DNA from: Treponema sp.
Lineage (GTDB): Bacteria; Spirochaetota; Spirochaetia; Treponematales; Breznakiellaceae
Direction of reading: 5' to 3'
Length of the DNA: 6,488 bases
Assembly: GCA_031273835.1 (NCBI GenBank)
Contig: JAISRD010000199.1
Location: 1-6,488, forward strand
In this document: piece by piece, positions 4,681-6,488 of the stretch
How positions within the stretch are numbered: position 1 is the stretch's first letter
How the letters are laid out: every line of letters starts with the position of its first letter
Translations under genes and position numbers: made by a program
The notes under the pieces: generated by a model
What the model was told of the DNA's origin: nothing
What the model saw: only the letters and a program-made list of their open reading frames with translations
Databases searched by the model: none

Positions 4681-4692
4681 GCGCGGCGCTTT
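4678..4692 (-). repeat. Small hairpin overlapping the SD hairpin
   Basis: AAAGCG-CCG-CGCTTT on the - strand is a perfect 6-bp stem whose last three bases are also the first three of the SD-sequestering stem, so the two helices compete slightly at 4678-4680. It may be part of the same control element. Confidence 0.45.
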
Positions 4693-4712
4693 AATGTGTA
4701 ATACTCCGCCCA

Positions 4713-5744
4713 TCACGATTTACGGGAAGGCCGTATATGTTTTAACAGCATCGCCGCTTCTTCACGGTTCCCGGCGCTTATCAGCTCTTCCCGGATTATC
4801 TCATCCCTTAAAACAGCGCCGACGGCGGCGAGAAATTGGATATGGGGGCCCGTGGTCTTTTTGGGGGAGATCACCATGATAAAAAGCCGGGATTTTTCCC
4901 CGTCCAGGGAACCGAAGTCTATCCCCTCCCGTTTAATGCCCACGGCGACGCAGATATCCTCCACCCCGCCGCTCTTTCCGTGGGGCAGGGCTATGCCGTG
5001 TTCCATGCCGGTACTCATCGATTTTTCCCGCTGAAACACATCCTTAAGGACTTCGGAACGGTCCCGGATCTTTCCCCTGGAAACAAGAAGATCCACCAGT
5101 TCGGTAAGTATCCCCTCCTTGGTTTCTCCCTTAAGATCCAGGCTGATAAGTTCCGGATCAACCAGGGAAAGTACATCCTCCCGTATGCGGCTTTCACCGG
5201 AACCGGCAATTTCCCTTTTAAGCGCGTAGGGATCTGAGGATTCCTTTAAGCGCCCGATGGCGTCACTGAGTTTCAGAATCACCTCGTAAACGGCGGTTTT
5301 GACAAAGAGGATATCCTCCGCGGCGCTTTCGATGGCAAGGGTCTCGCCGGTTTCGGTGATGGAAAGGATGACGCCCTCTTTCCGGGCCTGGGCAAGACCC
5401 TCATCCATGATTTGAACATAAAAGCCCTCTTCCGCCAGGTCCTTAAGGAGGCTTTGGCCCACCAGGTCGGCGATTTCCCCGGAGGAAAAGCGCCACTGGG
5501 CCGAGGCGGACTCGTTGCCCTTTACGGGCTTCCTCGTACCCGGACCGGGAATCGCAAGGGTCTCCGAAAGCATCAGGGGGGCAAGGAATATGGTTACCAG
5601 GGTCATAAGTATCACCACCCCGAAAAGGCGGGAATCCACATAGCCCGAAGCAAGGGCAATCCCCGCCAGGGTAAGGACCACTTCGCCCCGGGGGGCCATG
5701 CCCGCCCCTATACGCAGGGCGCCCCGGGGGTTAACAGTAACCTG
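4713..5744 (-). pseudogene. 5'-truncated cation:proton antiporter (CPA2) / PTS EIIA fusion
   Basis: The C-terminal part of a fusion protein. The reading frame opens after TAG 5747-5745 and shows VNPRGALRIGAGMAPRGEVV, the conserved last-helices region of KefB/NhaP-like CPA2 antiporters, but roughly 300 or more upstream residues are absent. Numbered from ATG 5699 (328 residues): a remaining membrane pair (about 6-45), a linker domain (70-165), then a fructose-type PTS EIIA domain (about 183-322) with the phospho-acceptor His240 in GIALPHGKS and the second conserved His286 in GPHIQFLAAV. The EIIA part looks intact and could still be made from ATG 5699, although its SD (GGGGCGGGC) is poor. The intact fusion is thought to let the phosphotransferase system modulate ion transport. 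Here transport must be lost, while a free membrane-tethered EIIA might persist. It ends 67 bases before the FMN-binding gene. Confidence 0.82.
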
Positions 5745-5811
5745 CTATTTTTGCGTAATTCTTTATCCACAATGAAATAAAAACATTTCCTTTTGCCCTA
5801 CCTACATACTG

Positions 5812-5840
5812 CCTATAGCAAATCCAAAAAACAGAGTTAA
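5812..5840 (-). promoter_or_regulatory. Possible promoter of the truncated antiporter/EIIA gene
   Basis: TTAACT (5840-5835) and TATAGG (5817-5812) have a 17-base spacer and match consensus at 4/6 each. A transcript from near 5806 would read into ATG 5699 after a leader of roughly 105 bases. Weak by sequence, but it could keep the remnant expressed. Confidence 0.25.
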
Positions 5841-5868
5841 ACAGAGTACTGAAGTATCCTGTGAGGTA

Positions 5869-5897
5869 CTGACAACTAAACCCATAAGGGCTATATT
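5869..5897 (+). promoter_or_regulatory. Strong-looking promoter on the + strand of the AT-rich island
   Basis: CTGACA (5869-5874) and TATATT (5892-5897) each match consensus at 5/6 with an ideal 17-base spacer; the start point would be near 5904. The -10 lies inside the perfect palindrome GCTATAT-TTA-ATATAGC (5890-5906), a possible operator. No protein gene follows on this strand, but an intrinsic terminator does. Confidence 0.5.
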
Positions 5898-5903
5898 TAA
5901 TAT

Positions 5904-5969
5904 AGCGAGGCCGTGAGATTCAAAGCCCACGGCCCCGGACCATGCCGGACGCCCCGCGCCCGGTTTTTT
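5904..5969 (+). ncRNA. Candidate small RNA of about 65 nt
   Basis: The transcript is defined by the promoter just upstream (predicted start near 5904) and the terminator at 5945-5969. It would fold into GGCCGTG/CACGGCC (5909-5915 with 5928-5934, 12-base loop), a short single-stranded stretch, then the terminator stem and a U6 tail. It encodes no protein. It is antisense to the 5' end of the short hydrophobic frame on the - strand. I do not recognise an RNA family; the size and promoter-hairpin-terminator layout suit a regulatory RNA. Confidence 0.4.
5945..5969 (+). terminator. Intrinsic terminator on the + strand
   Basis: CCGGACGC (5945-5952) pairs with GCGCCCGG (5956-5963) with one A-C mismatch, and six T residues follow at 5964-5969. 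This is a standard rho-independent layout, yet no protein gene on this strand ends here. That is the main support for a short noncoding transcript. Confidence 0.55.
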
Positions 5970-5973
5970 ATTG

Positions 5974-5992
5974 CCTCCTTCTTTGTGAAGGA
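5974..5992 (-). promoter_or_regulatory. Orphan SD in a small hairpin
   Basis: On the - strand TCCTTC-ACAAA-GAAGGA forms a 6-bp stem whose 3' arm is part of a perfect SD (AAGGAGG). No start codon lies at usable distance (CAATAAAAAACC follows), so the gene it once served may have been deleted, which fits the rearranged surroundings. Confidence 0.35.
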
Positions 5993-6024
5993 TTAAGTGG
6001 TATCCTCCGGGGCTTCTGGCAGGG

Positions 6025-6201
6025 CTATCGGGCGGCGGTGTCCCTGACGTGATCCAGCGCAAGCCGGAGCGCGTCAATCGAGCCGTCAACGAAGCCCCGG
6101 ACGTAATCCGCGGATTCATCGGGAAAAACCAGGGCGATGGCGTCGCCGTTTTCCCCGGTCCTGCGGAGAAGAAGCTCAAGAATACTTACCGCGCCGGCCA
6201 T
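6025..6201 (-). CDS. Small protein of unknown function (58 aa)
   Basis: Soluble, acidic and probably mostly helical: AVSILELLLRRTGENG, then IALVFPDESADYVRGFVDG, then SIDALRLALDHVRDTAAR. No domain is recognised. Codon use is strongly GC-ending and looks genuine. The start is uncertain: ATG 6201 has GGGGAA directly before it, while a GTG at 6258 would add 19 residues of Pro/Gly-rich sequence and overlap the upstream gene's stop. It follows the next upstream gene closely, so the pair is probably cotranscribed. Small, tightly packed genes of this type are usual in prophages and integrative elements, but no hallmark gene is present. Confidence 0.6.
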   Translation of the reverse strand: MAGAVSILELLLRRTGENGDAIALVFPDESADYVRGFVDGSIDALRLALDHVRDTAAR

Positions 6202-6250
6202 GTTCCCCGTAGGCGGGGATACCTCCGGGGCTTTGCCCCGTGTCCCGGAA

Positions 6251-6488
6251 TTACCCACGGGGCTTGCTCCCTATCAGCGTGATATTCACACAGGCCTGAT
6301 ACCGCGCCCTGGGGTTCCCCGTCATCCGGCGCGGCGGGGATTTCCGTGGCATCCTCCTGCCGGTTCCGTAAAAGCCGGTGCTGCCGGTCTTGAACTCATG
6401 GGGCATGGCGTGGATTATTCCCCAGGATTCCCCCCATGCGTTTATGTCCAGCTTCAAAATATCCGGGGCCTTCTCGTCTTTCCTGCCG
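6251..6488 (-). CDS. Conserved-looking small protein, 5' end outside the window
   Basis: The frame is open to the window edge and gives at least 79 residues: KAPDILKLDINAWGESWG, HAMPHEFKTGSTGFYGTGR, a basic Pro-rich segment, then ARYQACVNITLIGSK. The pattern FKTGSxGFYGxG followed by RYQ and a beta strand ending in IGSK recalls short uncharacterised proteins I associate with mobile or prophage-like DNA; I know no function. A TTG at 6457 could be a start but has a poorly spaced SD, so a longer protein entering from the right is more likely. The basic segment (about MPRKSPPRRMTGNP) looks like a low-complexity insertion in this short fold. It lies immediately upstream of the 58-residue gene. Confidence 0.6.
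   Translation of the reverse strand, partial: GRKDEKAPDILKLDINAWGESWGIIHAMPHEFKTGSTGFYGTGRRMPRKSPPRRMTGNPRARYQACVNITLIGSKPRG

Larger units (their letters stand above)
5745..5910. other. AT-rich island at the antiporter truncation point
   Basis: Bases 5761-5880 are about 35% GC by hand count, while both flanks are clearly GC-rich. The island starts exactly where antiporter homology stops. It holds a tandem 10-mer (AAACAGAGTT then AAACAGAGTA, 5829-5848), a single perfect DnaA-box nonamer TTATCCACA (5763-5771), a possible - strand promoter and a + strand promoter. It probably came in by rearrangement or insertion. Confidence 0.6.
5802..5930 (-). other. Short hydrophobic reading frame, possible peptide or gene fragment
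   Basis: Read from GTG 5930 this gives 42 residues, from ESHGLAILNIALMGLVV to VLCLTLFFGFAIGSM, with two hydrophobic stretches around STSQDTS. No good SD precedes GTG 5930 or ATG 5885, so the start is doubtful. Possibilities are the N-terminal remnant of the truncated antiporter, a type I toxin-like peptide (a + strand RNA is predicted across its 5' end), or chance. I do not recognise the sequence. Confidence 0.3.

Noticed and set aside
4836..5237. Open frame on the + strand opposite the EIIA domain
   Set aside because: Shadow of the strongly conserved EIIA reading frame; no SD and no recognisable protein pattern.
5763..5771. Perfect DnaA-box nonamer TTATCCACA
   Set aside because: A single box with no cluster, no dnaA/dnaN neighbour and an AT-rich setting where chance is reasonable; not evidence for an origin.
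5802..6179. A 125-residue frame on the - strand ending in the hydrophobic peptide
   Set aside because: Its first two thirds lie in another frame over the genuine 58-residue gene and continue through the noncoding segment; only the last about 40 residues look protein-like.
1..6488. CRISPR array or insertion sequence
   Set aside because: No regularly spaced direct repeats of about 25-40 bases and no transposase-like protein were seen on either strand.

Overview
The window looks like chromosomal DNA of a GC-rich spirochaete, most plausibly a Treponema-type organism. This is inferred from gene content and protein flavour: an ECF sigma/anti-sigma pair with a FliL-like protein, a CPA2 antiporter fused to a PTS IIA domain, and an integrase N-terminus of a type I associate with termite-gut treponemes. 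No database was consulted, so the species is not known. Genes are packed with ATGA overlaps and use many strong Shine-Dalgarno (SD) sequences.

Layout. (1) 16-1163, + strand: a two-gene unit with a PduO-type cobalamin adenosyltransferase overlapping by 4 bases a family 6 hypoxanthine/uracil-DNA glycosylase. (2) 3476-1164, - strand: a tight five-gene operon in the order small membrane protein, ECF sigma factor, zinc-finger-type membrane anti-sigma factor, FliL-like membrane protein, cupin. A sigma-E-like promoter (GCAACTT-N16-TCTAAA) lies upstream, so autoregulation is likely. (3) 3575-3724, + strand: promoter, long leader hairpin and a tRNA-Gly(CCC) gene. (4) 3840-4210, + strand: a broken tyrosine integrase next to the tRNA, the scar of an element that probably integrated there, followed by two perfect hairpins at 4198-4245. 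(5) 4645-4250, - strand: an FMN-binding lipoprotein whose SD is buried in a perfect 12-bp hairpin. (6) 5744-4713, - strand: the C-terminal part of a cation:proton antiporter/PTS IIA fusion that has lost its N-terminal transporter. (7) 5745-5910: an AT-rich island (about 35% GC by hand count) with a short hydrophobic reading frame on the - strand and, on the + strand, a good promoter followed about 65 bases later by an intrinsic terminator, which makes a candidate small RNA. (8) 6025-6488, - strand: two small accessory-type proteins, the second running off the window.

How it fits together: the central operon reads as an envelope-signal circuit in which a membrane anti-sigma factor holds the sigma factor and the sigma factor drives its own operon. 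The FliL-like and cupin proteins are possible sensors or effectors. The right half is a patchwork of gene remnants, hairpins and AT-rich DNA, as expected around a tRNA integration hot spot. The most novel-looking items are the candidate small RNA overlapping the hydrophobic frame, the SD-sequestering hairpin, and the sigma operon with its unusual partners.
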